A stretch of 6,622 nucleotides of DNA, taken from NCBI GenBank assembly GCA_903904095.1, contig CAIVBF010000091.1:1-6622 (forward strand), read 5' to 3'. Below, in pieces: positions 6,529-6,622 of this stretch (its first letter is position 1; the number at the start of each line of letters is the position of its first letter). Below the pieces are notes generated by a model, which did no database searches, was not told the origin of the DNA, and was given only the letters and a program-made list of their open reading frames with translations. Made by a program: the position numbers and the translations under genes. This stretch comes from an uncultured bacterium. Lineage in GTDB: Bacteria; Patescibacteriota; Patescibacteriia; Patescibacteriales; UBA12465.

Positions 6529-6557
6529 ATCTTACTATTTCCCTGATTTTTAAGCAA
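6529..6557 (-). promoter_or_regulatory. possible hisS promoter
   Basis: On the minus strand TTGCTT (6557-6552) and TAAGAT (6534-6529) are separated by exactly 17 bp, matching 3/6 and 4/6 of the -35 and -10 consensus. Transcription would start near 6522, giving a leader of about 20 nt. An overlapping TATTAT (6529-6524) is an alternative -10. The region is very AT-rich, so chance matches are likely. Confidence 0.35.
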
Positions 6558-6613
6558 ATTTTTCTTTATTTTACTTTTAAAAATAATTTAAAAAAATTTC
6601 AGCTCCTTTTTTG

Positions 6614-6619
6614 TATAAT
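6614..6619 (+). promoter_or_regulatory. possible outward -10 box at the right edge
   Basis: A perfect TATAAT lies 3 bp from the right end on the plus strand, pointing out of the window and away from hisS. The -35 position (around 6591-6596) is an A-run and gives no support. It would fit a gene divergent from hisS beyond the edge, but the downstream sequence is not available. Confidence 0.3.
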
Positions 6620-6622
6620 TTA

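Noticed and set aside
6541..6622. A small gene at the right edge
   Set aside because: The stretch is mostly A/T runs with frequent stops in all frames; no coding signal is seen.

Overview
This is an AT-rich bacterial window holding housekeeping, translation-related genes: a partial tRNA-dihydrouridine synthase (Dus), cysteinyl-tRNA synthetase (cysS), a flavodoxin-like protein, tRNA-Leu(CAG), ribonuclease HII (rnhB), the ribosome-associated GTPase TypA/BipA and histidyl-tRNA synthetase (hisS). The low GC, short intergenic gaps, compact core genes, absence of clear Shine-Dalgarno motifs and the sequence style of the proteins suggest a candidate-phyla-radiation (Patescibacteria) genome. That placement is an inference from general familiarity; nothing in the window proves it. 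TAA and TGA both appear as stops (TGA only for hisS), and no TGA falls inside a gene, which argues against a recoded UGA.

Layout, left to right. Positions 1-2265 carry a minus-strand operon in the order flavodoxin, cysS, dus. Flavodoxin and cysS are 25 bp apart, cysS and dus overlap as TAATG, and dus runs off the left edge. A good extended -10 promoter near 2293-2301 drives it. Just upstream is tRNA-Leu(CAG) on the same strand (2351-2434) with its own intrinsic terminator. rnhB is divergent (2472-3101, plus strand). rnhB and typA converge on a 130-bp gap that is nearly filled by a 118-bp imperfect palindrome (3099-3216). typA (3232-5016) and hisS (5212-6501) are both on the minus strand but separated by a hairpin terminator and a 13-bp tandem repeat, so they are probably separate transcripts. 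The right edge (6502-6622) holds the hisS promoter region and a possible outward-facing -10 for a gene beyond the window.

Most products serve translation: two aminoacyl-tRNA synthetases, one tRNA, one tRNA-modifying enzyme and one ribosome GTPase. RNase HII serves genome maintenance and the flavodoxin-like protein redox chemistry. I found no CRISPR array, transposase, toxin-antitoxin pair or defence system, and nothing that looks like a new multi-gene system. The best leads are the large palindrome, residue changes in motifs of Dus, HisRS and the flavodoxin, and the lack of ribosome-binding sites.
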